This document shows positions 1-15,300 of a DNA stretch of 64,000 bases, piece by piece. Each line of letters opens with the position of its first letter. The first letter of the stretch is position 1. A program made the position numbers and the translations under genes. Where the stretch lies: NCBI GenBank assembly GCA_037039925.1, contig JAXRKP010001626.1, forward strand, positions 1 through 64,000, given 5' to 3'. The stretch is from Doris montereyensis. Taxonomy: Eukaryota; Mollusca; Gastropoda; Nudibranchia; Dorididae. A model generated the notes under the pieces. It saw only the letters and a list, made by a program, of their open reading frames with translations. It was not told where the DNA came from and did not search any database.

Positions 1-88
1 TGACTGGCACTGGAATTTACTCATTATAGCGACACACTTCATCTGGAATACAAATCTGTACAGGAGTACAGACTAGACACGATCAGTC

Positions 89-109
89 ATGGGCTGTATT
101 ATTGGAAGT
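89..109 (+). CDS. SERINC: SERINC exon 1 (candidate start exon)
   Basis: ATG followed by GCIIGS, then a consensus GTAAGT donor at 110. It ends in phase 0, as exon 2 requires, and a short Met-Gly start fits the family. It lacks the few residues usually found between MG-x-x-x-G and the Cys-rich stretch, so another 5' exon upstream or in intron 1 is possible. Confidence 0.5.
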
Positions 110-3100
110 GTAAGTGACAATAAATTATAGGTACCTAAATTATAATAAATGTTGTTCTGTTCTCTGAAACACAAATGACTGACAATGATCAGAATGAAAT
201 GTCATTTAAAGATGATAGATCTACTAAATGAATTAAATGATGAATATACGAGGTTACAAATAGATATCGACTATAGAGTAACAGTCTATGTAATACAATA
301 TTATATTATGGAGCTATACACATGGCAGGTTTCACAAAAATGGGACCCAATGATAACTTGAACTCTTCAATTAATCTTTCTCAAAGTCTAATTCATAATC
401 TTCTTAACATTTGGTCCATGTATAGCTTTGACATCGCAAATATAAAAAACATAATATTGTGAAATTTGCTTTCAATTTGTGTGTTTTGTGAATATTTTTT
501 GGTGCGAACGTCCCAGCAATTGAGACTAGCTGTCATTTCCCTATTTTTAAAGTCCTTTTTTACCGTAACCCTAGTAGAGCTGGCGGTGTTACCGGAAGTG
601 ACCTTCTTGGAGTGAGGGTTTGCCTAGCCGGTTGTTTGGAAAAATGAGGGTGTGGCAGAGGGGCGATGCTGAGATTTTGACTCCAAGTTGAACAATGACT
701 GATTTTCACGCTTACGGATGGTTTTAGACCAATAAACCATATATTTTCTGGAAAGCATATAGATCTATATATAGAATAAAGAATTCACGTTGATATGTTT
801 TACATTGAAATACGCCTTTTTATTTTTGTTTTCAGACATTCTTTCCTGTCTTCCCACTATTACTATTAAACAGAGGTTGAAAAAAAAAACCCTACCCTAA
901 ACTTACGTTTTACTCACCGTGTTGGAAATGTAATCCACTTTTGAATAAATCACAAACACATCACAGTAGTTAAAAACACTACATTCTGGAAATAAACCAC
1001 AACCTTTCCCCTCTGAGTCCCTGGTATGCTAATGATACCAGGTTGCAGGCTCTCTTGTTTAAATGCGTTTTTAGTAATATTGTATTGTAAATGCGAAGAA
1101 GACTGTGCATAGTGGAGACGTAGAGTCACTAACGTTGTAATGAACTTAAACCTCCCGTATTGCCAATTATCTCGTCTTTATTTATTAGAACGTAATAACT
1201 CATGAAAGCCTTTTGATTGCTGGACTTCTTTACATAAGTTTCACTGACGAGAAGCCAAAGCAGGTTTTGCTAATGCAACCGAATCTAACCTGAACGGTCT
1301 CCGAATCTAACCTGATCAGTCTCCTTTCTGATGACTGCTCATCATCTACATTTTTTGTGTCTGCGTCAGTGGCGCTCATAAGGAGACAAAACGAAGACAA
1401 AATATTTTGCAAAGCCGACTGGACAATTTAAAAACAAAAATTTAATGATTTCTCAGACAGCTAGTAGTCTCATGATATTCTAACTCTCATTTAGAGTAAC
1501 CTATGATTTTTTGTGTGTTTTACAGGATAAATGGCCATAGGAATACGTTTTCTTTCACATAAAACGAGCGCTTCTACATATTTTTCAACTGTTTTTTCTC
1601 TTACGTTCCATTTGTAAGACCACAATTTTTCAGCTCGAAAATCTGAACCCTGTCTCACGTGATCACTGTAAAAGATAAAAATTTTTTCCATTTTTTTGAA
1701 CAATCTCTTTCACATGGAATTGAAGAAAACAGAATAAAGGTCGTTGATAATATGGTGAAAAAAGGACTTCTGAAATGCCAGCCATCTCAATTTCTGATCA
1801 CCCAAAAATATTCACAAGATAAGAATGAAAGCAAATTTTTTATGACCTGCGATGTCAAATTACATGGACTAAATGTTTGAAGATTCATCAATTAGACTTT
1901 GAGAAAGATCAAAAGTTCAAGTTATCATTGGGTCCCATTTTGTGAAACCTGCCTTATGCCGAAATAGTCTTCAAATATCATTCACGTCAATGTCTTGCTA
2001 TGTAACTAGATCTAGATTTTTGGATTACTTCTGAGAAAGAATGATTCGGAAGGATCCAGCCATTTTACTTAAACATCTATTCCTAACACACAGACCATTA
2101 CCACCTGCTTGGAGGCCCCGAAACTTGAATTGAGTGATCTCATTTTTCTGGGTAGTCTTACATTCACTAGCATTGAATCTCCAGTCATCCAATTGATGAT
2201 GTATGAAAAAAAAAGATAATGCATTGTTACACACCTTGTAGGTTCTCCTTACGACAAAAGACAATGAGGTCATGTCATGAAACCTGTAAACGCTGACCAT
2301 TAGCTGAAAAAAACATACCAACCCTGACTTTGTATGCTGATCATTGGATTATGGATTGACATTGATCTCATAATACAAAATTATCACCTCAAAATCGCGT
2401 CTTTCCTGATTGATAAATCCACTCGTCTCTTGTCCATTTGTGACGAACAGTTTGCATTGCATTTCATTGGAACCTTAGACTGATTGCGGTGCAGCAGACA
2501 AATGACATCTTAATAAAACTTCGCTCTTTTTTCTTGACAAAGATTTGTTTGTTCCCAAACCGATTTGAAGATTGGAGTGCAATTTGCCACAATAGTTAGA
2601 ATGTTATGTAAATTTTCAAGGGTAATTTATCATTGTAAAAGTTCCTGGTTTTCAGGAACAAAGTTCACGCTGCCTGTGTTTTATATCTGGGCATTAGTTT
2701 TTATTTTAATAGGTTCAAGATTTTGATAAACTCAAAAAATTCATATATAAGTATAATGTTTTCAGACCATAAAATGAAAAATAGAGTCATGCATTCCATA
2801 AAAAGCAAAAAGGATGACTTATGGTTGGCCTTGTTTTTAAAATCGCTTTGTTTTGCTTTTCAGCTCGCTTGCTGCTTTGGTAGTGCAGCTTGCAGTTGTT
2901 GTTGTGCTGCTTGTCCATCTTGCAAAAAACTCAACAGCTGCAAGAGTCGGCTACTCATTGATGTTACTTTTGGGTTCTATGGTGGCGGTCGTCATGCTGA
3001 TTCCAGGTATAAGGGACAAATTGGAAGACGTAAATTTCCAATTGTGATTTTTGTTCTCTGTTTGTGTTTTAGATTTGTACTCATCTTTGTTAAATACATA

Positions 3101-3266
3101 TAGTTGTATTTTCAACATTCATGGATATAGGTGTAATTTGTTTTATTTGATAGTAAGGGTAATTTTTTTATTTGATAGGAAATCAAGTTGTAAAACATGT
3201 ATTATCCATATTTATGTGTTTCTGCGTAAATATATTTCAGGACACCTTTGCTTTTTATAGTATAAC

Positions 3267-3330
<64 letters not shown>

Positions 3331-6300
3331 CATTACAGCCATGCATCTATTTTTTCCAAACAAAGCCATCTTACTTCATATTTCTTTTTACCAACTCATC
3401 GTTTGTGAGTGTACAGAAATTGAGTCAAATTTTGTCTGATTTCTATGTAGTAATACAGATGGATTTGAGATAATGGGTACAAAACCAAAATTTTTGCTAT
3501 GTCGGAGGTTGGTAGGTGCTGCTGGCAGGTCCTACCTCCTCTTTCCTTTCTCTTGTTCATTTATCTTTCATATCGCTGTCACATCTTAATTCACCATAAG
3601 ACCATTGCACATGATGGATGGGGTAGATTGTAATTAATTTATTGAAACAAACAACAAACAAGCTAAGTTTTGCTATGCTTTGGTGTGACTGGGTACCAGA
3701 GTCTAGCTGAGATAAAGAAACGATGATAGACCAGTGTCATATCCAGGGCATGGGATCTTGTTATACCTATCTCGTTTTTTTTTGGAAAAAGAAGAAATGG
3801 AAGTGTCATGCATTAATTGGTTGTAAACATTTGGGAAGTCAAAGAACAGTTGAATATTCAACAACTCTACATCCTGATCCTGGATGTAAGCTTTAGTGCC
3901 TATGACATCAGGGTTGCCAGAAAGAATTTCATTGGTGGATTGCAGTAGTGGTTTTTGTGTTCTCGTGGTTAAAACTTTAAAAACTAAAGAGTTCTCCCTC
4001 TTAAATTGTTTTGCTCCACTTTTGAGGGCGAGAACATTGATCAATCAATGTTTTGAATAGCTGTCAAACAGCACATATAAAAACATATTTAGTGCGTTTT
4101 TTGGCTTTGAGTCTGCAAGTCTGTTTTACTCTGAAAGGTATGTGTGGAAGAGTTACAATTGTTTTTTTAAAGAAACCCCGTAAGTTGACAGCAGAGACTC
4201 ACAGATATTGAGGTGAAAGTCCAGAGATGGTATCTTTCTTTCTTTCTTTATCCAGTTCCCATTCTACCTTTCTTCGGTGTATGGGTTCAAATGCCGAGAT
4301 GATCTTTCTCCAGGATGCACTGTCCTGGCATTTTCTGTTTCCTTTCAAAAAAGCTAAATTTCTATGCTTCAATGCCTCTTTATATCTTCTTCCCACTTTC
4401 TCTGAGGTCTGCCTTTTGGTCTTTTAACCTTGGGATTTAGCACTGTATACTGATTTAGCTATTCTATTGTCATTCATTCTGTTTACATGCCCAAACCATC
4501 TCAATTGGTTTGATTCTATTTAGTTTTTATGCCATCTGCTTTGGTTTGATCTCTTATTGTTGTGTTTCTGATTTTGTCTCATTTAGTTTTCCCTACTACT
4601 TTTCTTAGATATTTCATTTCAGCTGCTCCTGTATTCTCTACTGTCTAAAGTCCATTCGTTGCCATAGAGGAGAGTAGGACAATAAACTGTATTGTATACT
4701 GCCATGTTGGTTTTTGTTGACAATTCTTGCTTACCTACAAATGCCTTTTCTAGATGGCTTATATATTGCACTTGCCTTTTGGATTCTCTGGTTGATTTCT
4801 TCTCTTAGTTTTCCCTCTGAGTTAATCATTACTCCTAGGTAATTGTAGCTTTGAACTTGTTCTAAATTCTCCCTGCCCAATTTAAGATTTTGTGTTTTGG
4901 CTTCCCTAGTTACTAGCATTGGTTTGGTTTTCTTTGCATTTACTCTCATTCCTCTTTTATTTAGTTCATTGTTCATAATGTTGATATTCGACTGAAGGTC
5001 ACTTTCTGACTTTCCAAACAGAACTAAATCATCGGCAAATGAAAGCATTGATACATTTACTGGTTTGAGCTTCCATATACGTACATTCTTTTTCTTCATT
5101 TTTGAGGATGCCTTTGCAATTGAATTCATAAATGTGATAAACAAAAGAGGACTTGGGATCCAAACGTGTCTTACTTCTATATCTACATCAAATTCTGCAG
5201 ATATGTTTCCAGCTACTCTAACTGCACATGTTGTTTATTGTAAAAACTTTAAATGGCTTCAATTAAATTTTGCTCTTTTCTAAGTCAATAAAACACAGGT
5301 GCAAGTCAATGTTTCTCTCAAGGAATTTTTCTATTATTTGTCTAATTGTAAATATGCGGTCTTGTACACTTCTTCCTGGTCTAAATCCATTCTGATGCTC
5401 TTCAATCTGATCCTCTACTCTTTTCCTTAGTCTCATTTCCAGTATCCTGGCATATATACTTTTCCTGGAACGCTAAGTAGTGATATCCCTCTATAGTTTG
5501 AGCATTCCATAGTTGATCCTTTCTTGTGTATTGGTACTACCGTTCCCTTATTTCAGTCGTCTGGCACCTGTTTGGACTTCCATGCTTGTTGGCATATTGC
5601 ATGTAGTAGTTTGTCTGCCTCTCTCCCTTGGTTTTTAATAATTTCTGGATAAACTTGATCTGCTCCTGGGGCTTTTTCTAATTTCGCTTTTCTTATAGCT
5701 GTTTGGATTTCTTCCATTGATATATCTATATCTTCAGCTGTCTCCTCTGGATTATTTGTTACTTTTACTAATTGATCTTTACTCCTTGTTTCATACGTTC
5801 TGGAGGGATTATGTAATTGGTGAATATGCTTTCTCCATGTTTCCATGATTTGGCTGTCTTCGTTCATTATTTCTCTTTTGGCATTTTTAATTTGTCGTAT
5901 TGGGCATGCTTTGGTCTTTCTCATGCTCTTCATTGCCCCCAGAACACCTTTTGATTTCCTTGATAGCTTTCTTGAAGTCTTTGTAAAAACTCTTCCTAGT
6001 GTTCCTATTTTGCTTTCCTCACTTCCTCTTTGGCGATAGTTCTTTTATTCACGTAATCTATCCTATCCTCTGGTCTCTTTGTTTGCAAGTATTTTCTTCC
6101 AGGCATCCTTCTTTTCTTTGATCTTAGTCTTGACATTCTCATTCCACCATTCTGTTCTTTTCCTATCTCCTTTAATTTGTTTCCTACCACAGACCTCTTC
6201 AATACAACTGAGGAGTGTTTCTTTATACATCTGCCACTTTTCTTCTATTGTGCTATCATTCAGATCCATCTATCTTTCACTGACAAATCTTTTTATCCTA

Positions 6301-9300
6301 GATTGGTATACCTGTTTTACTACTGGTTTATTTAGTTCCTCTATTTTGAGTTTAGTAGCTTTCTTCTCTTTCCTTTTCTGTTTGTTTTCTTCAGTCAGAA
6401 ATCTCATTTTGGCAATCACTAAGTGATAATCACTGAATATTTCTGCTCCTCTGTTTACTCTTGCATCCAATGCACTGTAAAAAAGGGAGCTGCTAACTAT
6501 TATGTAGTCTATCATTGCCTTTTTACACCTGTCTTCATTTACTCTTGTATATTTGTGGATATCTTTATGAGGAAAAAAGTGTTGACTATTTTCATGTTAT
6601 TCTTTAGGCAAAATCTATTAGTCTCTCTCCATTTGGAGAAGTTATTGTCTCTCCTTCTTTACCTATTACTCCTCCTAACGTTTCTACATTGTTGCCTACT
6701 CTAGCGTTTAAATCTCCTAAAAGCATTAATTCCTGTTTGGGTTTGAGATTCTCTGCAGCTATTTGTAAATCAGTTTCAAAGATATCTTTTTCTTCTTTAG
6801 TTGCGTCTTCATTTGGTCCATAGGCTATTAATAATTTAATTTCTCTTCCCTTTGGTTTAATATTTACCTCTAATAGCAGTGGGCTTATAAATTTCCAACT
6901 TTCTAATAGCTTTTAATACCTTTTATGCACTAGGATGCCAACTCCTGCTCTAGACATGTACTCCTGAGAAGATTAAAATATGATTCGGTCCTACATTTTC
7001 TATTCCTTGTCTTTTTTTTTTGTTTGTTTCTGTAATGGCCAAGATATCTACTTTGAATTTTTCCATTTCTTCAACTAATTCTAATTCTTTTCCATTTATT
7101 GCCCTAACATTCCATGTTTGAAAAGTCGCAGTCCACACTCGTTTCCAAGTTCGTCTTTGAAAGATCAAGCTGGTTATATTACTTTTATTTCTCTGAATCA
7201 GGTTGTTTTGGATAAGCAGGGATTAGCCCCCTGTACCCTAGGTAGATGGTGGGGCTGCCACTTTGAGGCCCCCTACCAGGCATTGTTATTTTCTGTCAGG
7301 GTTAACTCCTTAGCCTTTAGTCATTGAAGACCAGTCTGCAAGGCAGCAGGTTGGTATTTTCTGTCAGGGTTAACTCCCTTAGCAATTGGTCAACCAAGAC
7401 CGGCCTGCAAGGCAGCAGGTTGTTTTCTGTCAGGGTTAACTCCTTAGTCTTTGGTCACCCAAGACCCGCCTGTAAGGCAGGAGGAGACTTGTGGATGATG
7501 GGATCATCTACTCCCCGTACAGGTGCTTACCTGTCTACTGTCTGGAGAGATGCTATCTAAGTTCGCAAAATTGCTGTCACACTTTGTCAGTAAGGCCAGC
7601 TTTCAGCATATTTTTTGTTATTTACCGTAAAGGGGTTGTTTCCTGTTAGATTCTGAATGTTTCCTTGGATATCAACAGGCCGTCGTGCACGCTAGAATAA
7701 GTTTGTATTCAGAGTCTCTTTTTTTTTCATTTGAAAAGGTTAGTGATATGTTCTAGTGTGTGAGACATAACATGCTCAGAGTGTTGCACTCTTCATTGTA
7801 ATTTTGAAAGAAAATTTTATCCCTGACACATTGATTTATCCTTTCCCTTCAGATCCCTGGACTTTGTAACGGCTTAGATGTTAAAAGTATCATCGGCCCT
7901 GGAAAATCAGATGACAAAAGCATTTGCAATGAAGTTGTGGGCTTCTTGGCTGTCTGCAGTTTGTTTTGCCATGGCCATGTTTTTCATACTCTTTTGTATC
8001 ATCATGATTAAAGTGAACTCGTCCAAGGATCCTCGGGCCCACATACAAAATGGGTAAGTTGAAAGTTTGGCTTGAAAATCAGGCTCCAGGTTCCTCTTGT
8101 GAAAGTTTTTGATGTCTCATTTCATACATCCTATTTGGTTTATTTGTATTATCCTCTTATCCAAAGCAATGGTCTCACACACATGCATACGCACATGCAC
8201 ATACACGTTTAATTTGAGAAAAAGAAAAGCATGATGTAGAGGGGATAAAGAGTACAATAACCGTTTCAAGATATGAATAAAGGGTAAGGGGGGGGGGGGT
8301 TTATGTCACGTCAATAACATTTCATATGAATATGTTAAGTTAGCATTGGAAGTTGTCCACCATCATAGTCTCGAAGCATCACTACCCAAAGTGTCGCTGT
8401 GCTATATGTTACAGGTTTTGGGCCTTCAAGGTCTTGATTATGATTGGCATATGTGTCGGGGCTTTCTTCATTCCACGTGGAGCTTTTGGCGAAGGTGAGC
8501 ATTGACATCTGTCAACTATTTTTCTTGTGTAAAAGCGGCAATCACTGTCTTAAAGGCTTGAAAATAAATGTAAAAGTCAAGGCTCTTATGGCGTACAGAG
8601 GTGGGTCTATACCGCTTTCCATAGCATGAATCGAAGCAGATGATAATAATGACCTAGCGTGTCACAGGTTCAGATTTTTTTCACTCCCAAGCTGTTGCTG
8701 GTACCCAATTGCATCTAGGTTGAGTGGGAAAATACGTTGCTAGGATTCAAACCCAGGACCTCATGATCCAAAGTCTGGCAACCCAACCACCAGGCTATCA
8801 ACATCACACAAAGGTTTGAAAGCCGTAGGTTGATTTCAAATGAATTTGGGTAACAACTGTATTTATAAAGACAATAGAGACTGATTCTGATGATATACTT
8901 TTAATTAGAAAAAAAGAAAGAAGATTGTAAGTTCTTAGAGAATTGAGAACATTTCTTGTTAATTAGTTATTTTTTGTTGTGTTTTAATTGAAGAAAGGTT
9001 TTTGTTTGCTTTCTCACTATTTTTTAGGTTAACTTGTATTTTAAACTTAGTATTGATCTACCTATAATTTTGTTTTTTTGTGTTTGAACAGCTTGGATGG
9101 TGATTGGTATGATTGGTGGATTCCTGTTCATCCTCATCCAGCTCATTCTCTTGGTGGACTTTGCTCATGGTTGGGCAGAGTCTTGGGTGGAAATACGAGG
9201 AAACCGAGAACAAGTGTTACTATTTTGGTAATCATGATGTATATATTTATATGCTAATGAACGTCGCTTTTGATGGATTTCTTTTATCGTAACTAGGAAA

Positions 9301-12300
9301 AGCTAATTGTTTACATTTGTAGGGATGATAAAATACATGACAGACTCTGTATTTCTATTTTGACACCCCCCCCCCCCCCTCCGCCTGTAACTTAAGCCAG
9401 TCTAAATAGTAGCATTATAATCCTTTAAGGCCATGACAGCCGATAGAGCTGGAGCTTATCATGATTTCTATAAGACGAAGCAGAATGGGTGATATTACAT
9501 CGCCTCCTGGACAAGATGCTTGTCTGCTGCAGGTTTACTGCCCAGCTTCCACATGTACACATTTGCACCTGGGTAGAAAAGGGATATGCATGGAATGTGT
9601 CAAATCTAGCCAGGCCAGGATTTGAACCCCCTAGGATCTTATGATCTGAAGTCTGTTGCCCTAACCACCAGGCCAGTGATGCCACAAATGGGAATTGTGT
9701 TTTGCTTCTTTGTCATCTTGGCCCTACTCATGTTTCTGATGACGTTTTTATTAATTTATTTTCAGGTCTCTTCTTTTTCACTGGGTTGCTGTACGTTGTC
9801 TCAATAACAGCAATTGTGCTTTTCTACGTATATTATGCCTCAGTAAGTTTACAAGGTGACTATGGGTGTCACATTGCTTTTGGAGGGCTTCTTTTTTGTT
9901 CTTATCAACTTGTAGTAGCGAAGTTTTAAACAAGGCTGATATATTGTGTAATGATAATTAGAAATTCTGTACAGTAAAGCTAATACAGTACTAGCAGTCT
10001 AAGAATAGACGGTCACAATTTTTTGTCCATAAATTGGCCCCTTAACACGTCTGGACAGGCTAATAACACCATCGGCAACACCTTACTTTTGAAAGTTGTC
10101 GAGACATGTCTTTTTCATAGATTTCAAATATGAAGGCATATAAATTAAACCAGCTGTGTAGATGATCGAGCCACATTTCTCAGCTACAATAAATGGGTGC
10201 TGTTAACGAACTCTCTTTACCTGCAAGGTGCTAACTTCATCTACCTGGGCCAAGCAAACAATGGTCATTGTCTAGCTTAGGCAATGCTAGGTCAATGTCT
10301 AGCATAGTGTTGAATCTTACTCTCATTTCCAGACTGCGTGGCATCAAGATGCATGGTGTTTATCTTAGGCAGAATAAAGAAAAGTTCCTTCAAGGCCCTT
10401 AAGGCCTAAAGAGTCAGAGCTTATCCCGGTTTCTATAGCGTGAAGCGGAACAAGTGACAATCACCACCTGGCCAGGACGCTAGTCTGACGCAGGTTTGTT
10501 ACTCCCAAGCTAGTGCTTGTACCCATTTGCACATGGGTAGAGTGGGGAAATGCGTGTTACGTGTCTTTCTCAAAGAACACAACGTCGGACCTGGCTTTGC
10601 CAGGATTCAACTCGAGACCTCATGATCCCCAGTTCGGCCACCTTAGGCAGAATAAACGATGGTTTAATTCATCATTACTTAATGTGCATTACGAAACAGT
10701 TGAGATAAATCATCATCAATAAAATCAAAGATGCACGTTCAACCAAGGTGGTGTTGGTGAATATTGAAACTTCTATTGATTCGTTACATGCTTGTCAGGT
10801 GAAAGCGGATAGTGATTGGCTATACTTACGGAGTTTGCAGACCAGCATGATTTTTCAATTACCTAAAGGGCGTATTATTCGACTGTTACTACTGTCATTT
10901 TTTGTAATGCTTTAAAACAAACCCTGCTTTATGACTGCTTGGTTCTTTATTGTATGAATGAAATTTTTGTTTCTTATTAATGTTTTTTAGGTGTTTATAC
11001 CTATTTTTAGGATTCTTTCACTTAAAAAAAAAATTTGATGTTGAATTTACCAATTGCTAGAATACAGTTTCTTGGGGATTTTTTCTAGACTCAATAAGAT
11101 TTTATTTGAGGAGTAGTAGTGTTTTGTGTAAGTTTACCCATTGGTATTAGAAGCCAAAGGCTTATTGATTGTTATTCAGTTTTTAGTCAGGCTTTTTAGG
11201 TTCTTTGAACATTTGACATATCTAGATAGTCATTTCTCATATAATTTTGATAATTGTAATCACATTTTTTATTTGTATTCATTACAGGGAGACTGCAGTT
11301 TACACAAATTCTTTGTCTCTTTCAACCTGATTTTATGTGTGGCAGTTAGCATCATTGCTATTTTGCCAAAAATTCAAGAACGTAAGTTGACATCATTAAA
11401 ACGTGGGTCAAAGTTTGCCGGCTGTAGCTAGCAGAGCCGGTAAATCGTAGTTTCTCAGAAAGTCATGCCAGGTGTGTGACCGGCAATATTCCTTCAGGGC
11501 AGCAAGGTTTTCTATATTGATTTTGGGATATATGGTCTTCCAGCACTGACTGAAATCTACCGGAAATGCAGATTATTCGTCTGCATAGACAGTGTAGTCA
11601 GATATAAGTATCGTTTCTATTGCTAATTCTAGGTCTGTTATTATTTTCCACATGTCAATTTTGTTTTCACTTCTGAAATTTCACCTCTGATATCGTCTTT
11701 ATTTGATGGTCGCTTTGAATCACGGCCAGTCTTGCAAGTCACAGTTCGTAAGACGATGTGTTAAATATCTTAAATTCTTTTTATTGACTTGACACCTTTC
11801 TTTATTGGTCTATTTAACTTCAAATGTGCCGGGCTATGTCTTGAATTGGATATTATCATAAAATCTTTGTTATTTCATAGTCTTTTCTATTGAATGTTCT
11901 GTGCCTAGATTTAGATCTAGATTCTAGATTTGTTCTATCTGCAGTGTATTAATTAGAAGTGTTAAGTAGACCCAACGTATGTATAGGCCCTGTTTCACAT
12001 GTGGTTAGGGACGAGATATAGAAATCTAGATCAAGGTTTTTCCAATTATAAATCCTAAATCTTAGGATTTGAACTCATCACTTGAATTCTGGGTCTAGTG
12101 CATAAATTGTTCACCATGAAAATTTTGGACACTCATTAGCCAGCTATATCTGGAAATGACAGAGATATACGGAATGGCTTAGATCCACATTGGTTAAATA
12201 AGGTATGTGATAAAAGGGAAGCGTTTCAGTTTAAGGTGCCATAAGGAAAATGCATTTATGAATCATCAAAAAAAAGGCTCTCATATCCATTCTTATATAT

Positions 12301-15300
12301 TATGATAATATAAAAGCATTGGCTCAATATTTTATTGCTTTTCTCTACAAAATGCATTTTTTCTGAACCTGTTATGTTGACTGGTATGTGCAGTTTTGTT
12401 TTTTTGTTGTTAGAAGGCGTAACAATTTTCACAAATAGCTTTTCTACTTTGACCCACGTATTGAAGGATTGTCTCCTCATTTATTTTTATTATTATTTTG
12501 GAATGGACAAAAGGTCCTTTCTGCAGTTGTGTTTGAATTATGTTAAATTTCAAATGATTGGCATTTGAGTGGTAATGCTTGAAAAGGATTTTTTTGTACT
12601 GGAAAATGAAAATGGTGGAGTTGCTTATGGGGAACACAACATAGTTGAGGTTCCTTTAAACAAACAAACAAACATTAAAATAGAAGAGAGAGAAAGAGGA
12701 AATAAAATAGCATTACTATCCCTATGATATTGTCTGTCATTGTTTCCTAGATCAACCCGTTCTGGCTTATTACAGTCTGCCGTCATCACAGCCTATGTCA
12801 TGTACTTGACCTGGTCAGCCATGTCCAGCAATCCAGGTAATTTGTCTTTTCGGGGGGGGGGCAAGATAGGCTATGTCTATTACTAAAAGTGTGAAAAGAG
12901 AAAATTCATGTTTGCTCTCGTTCATTGTTATTACCTTTTTTCTAATCATATTAATACAATTACCATTCTTACCACTGTTTCCTTCTCTACTCCTTCTTCT
13001 GATACTACTACTATTGTTGTTGCTGCTACTGCTACTAGTACTGCTGCTGCTACTGTTTTTGATGCTGCTGAAAGAAAAACACCCACTGAAGAAATTAATT
13101 TCTTTTTCTTTTCATCGTCCATCAGACCGTGAATGCAACCCAAGCTTGAAAGAGATTTTTAATATTCAGAAAGCAAGTAACATCACACCACCTATCAATA
13201 GTGCTTCAGGGTCTGACAATCTTGTCAATCATAACACTAACGTCTTTGACTGGCAAAGCATCGTGGCTCTTGTTATTTGGATTTTCGCTGTCTTGTACTC
13301 CAGGTAAGAATTGTTTTATCTTTCCATATTTAGTGTAATGGCTGAAGCAGGGTGGAGCTTATTGTTATCCATGTGTGGACATTGTCATCTAAGGGCAAGA
13401 GATTAGCTTTTATGTTTGTTTTCTGTCTTGTAATTGATGTCATAGGCAGTTGGTGGGCGTTACTGGTTTGTCATACTTCTTTGCTTTTACTCTTTCATTT
13501 ATCTTTCATCTTGCTGTTTCCTTTTACCTGTAATTCATCCTGAGATCACAGCATATGGTGGATGGGGAAAATTTTATTGAAACAAACAAATACATGAATC
13601 TGAAATTATGTACGGGAGTGTAACCAAATTTTTTCTGAAATATCTATTTATATTATCTTATTTATATTTGAAAAGTGGTTTTCCCAAAACTCACCAAGTC
13701 TGTTCTTGAACTTTGTGATTTTTGTGTGCCTTGTTGGCTTAACGAGGAATTCGGCCATATTCTGATTACAAGTGACACACCAAAACTTGTTTAATCGACA
13801 CTAAATTTAGGTCCAAACATTTATACCTTTTGTTTTCAGCATTCGCACCAGCAGCAACAGCCAAGTGGGTAAACTAACTTTGTCAGAGAAAACCATTCTT
13901 CAGACTGACACAGGTAAGATCAAGAACCAAGTTGATGTTGCTATGCCATTGTATCTTATGTGGTTTTGTGTAATGTTTCTATTGAGGTTTTATGGAGTAA
14001 CGCTTCACTTGGTAAAGCTGTTGATATATCGTCGGCTCAGAATTATAATGTCATGTCTTCACATTTGATGATATTTAAAAGTTAAGATCATTTGACCAGA
14101 TCCACGGTCATCAATTTTCTTGTCCGACCACATAAAAAAAAGTACCCAAAAATCAGCCCTAATGCTGCCACAATCTTTACTTGCATTTTATTGTAGCTTT
14201 AGATTCTTTTTTCGGCAGAGATTTTTAAAGACTTCTTTTCTTAAAACGAGTGTAGTGAACACATTATAATGCTAAGCTGACCCAATTGTCTTCTGTGAGT
14301 GTGGTAAAGCAATAACATTCTTTTTAATATGCAATGCAATTCATTGGGAGAATGTTGTTTTATGCCTTGAATGTTGTGTTGATACAAGTGAACTACTGGA
14401 ACAATGAACTGAAGCAATGCCCGGTAATAGTATGATGCCAGATGAGGAACAAAGCAGTGTGAAGAATTGGCATTTTACTGGCCGGCATCATGATACAAAT
14501 AGGTCTCTAATTGAACTAGATTAACATTCATAGATCTTGATGTTGTGTATTAGAGAGAACACTTATTGATCCCTCTCGCAAGCTGAGGGAAGACAAATTA
14601 AAAATAAAAAGATGCATTGATATATCATGTCCATTTCCTGCGTTTTGTTGTAGTGAATATTCATTAATAGACTTCCTTTATCAAAATCTTACGACACTAC
14701 CATTTTATTTTGTCGATTGATGTGTCGTTTGGTTGAGATGCATGGCTAAGTTTTAGTTATAATTATTATAAGTTACAAGAAGTAAGACATCCGCATGTAA
14801 AAGGAGGTATATTATATGATGACAAAGCCATTCGCTCACAGTGTTCCACGCATGCCTTACCTCCATGTGTCGCCTGAGCAAGTGTCTGCATTGCACTCTG
14901 TCATGGCTGGATGCATGTTTTTATTGTTTGAATTCACATTGTTGTCAAATGAAAAGAATTTTAAAATCACTCAAACGTCTTTCAGATTGTACGATAAACC
15001 TTATCCCCAATGCCTGCTTCCTATGTCAACCTCGTTTTATTTGTTGTTGTTGTTGATTTTTTTTTCAATATTATTTTTGCCTGTGACAGATGCCTACAGG
15101 AGTAAGTGGTTTTTCTTTATTTTCTTTCTTCTGTTTTCAGTTAATGTAGCATATTCTACTTACATTAATTAACTTGTGTAATGTCAAAACTTTAATGTTT
15201 CACCTTGCTGCTGTCACGATGGTTGTGTTGTTTCACTTGTGTTTCCTGTAGAGGCACTTTTCTAATAAAATCCTTAAAAAATATAAGGCTGGTACTTCTA

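Noticed and set aside
12873..13307. Open frame of 144 residues read straight through SERINC intron 8 and exon 9
   Set aside because: Only the last part is the real exon 9; the first part is intronic Leu-rich sequence before a clear acceptor at 13125.
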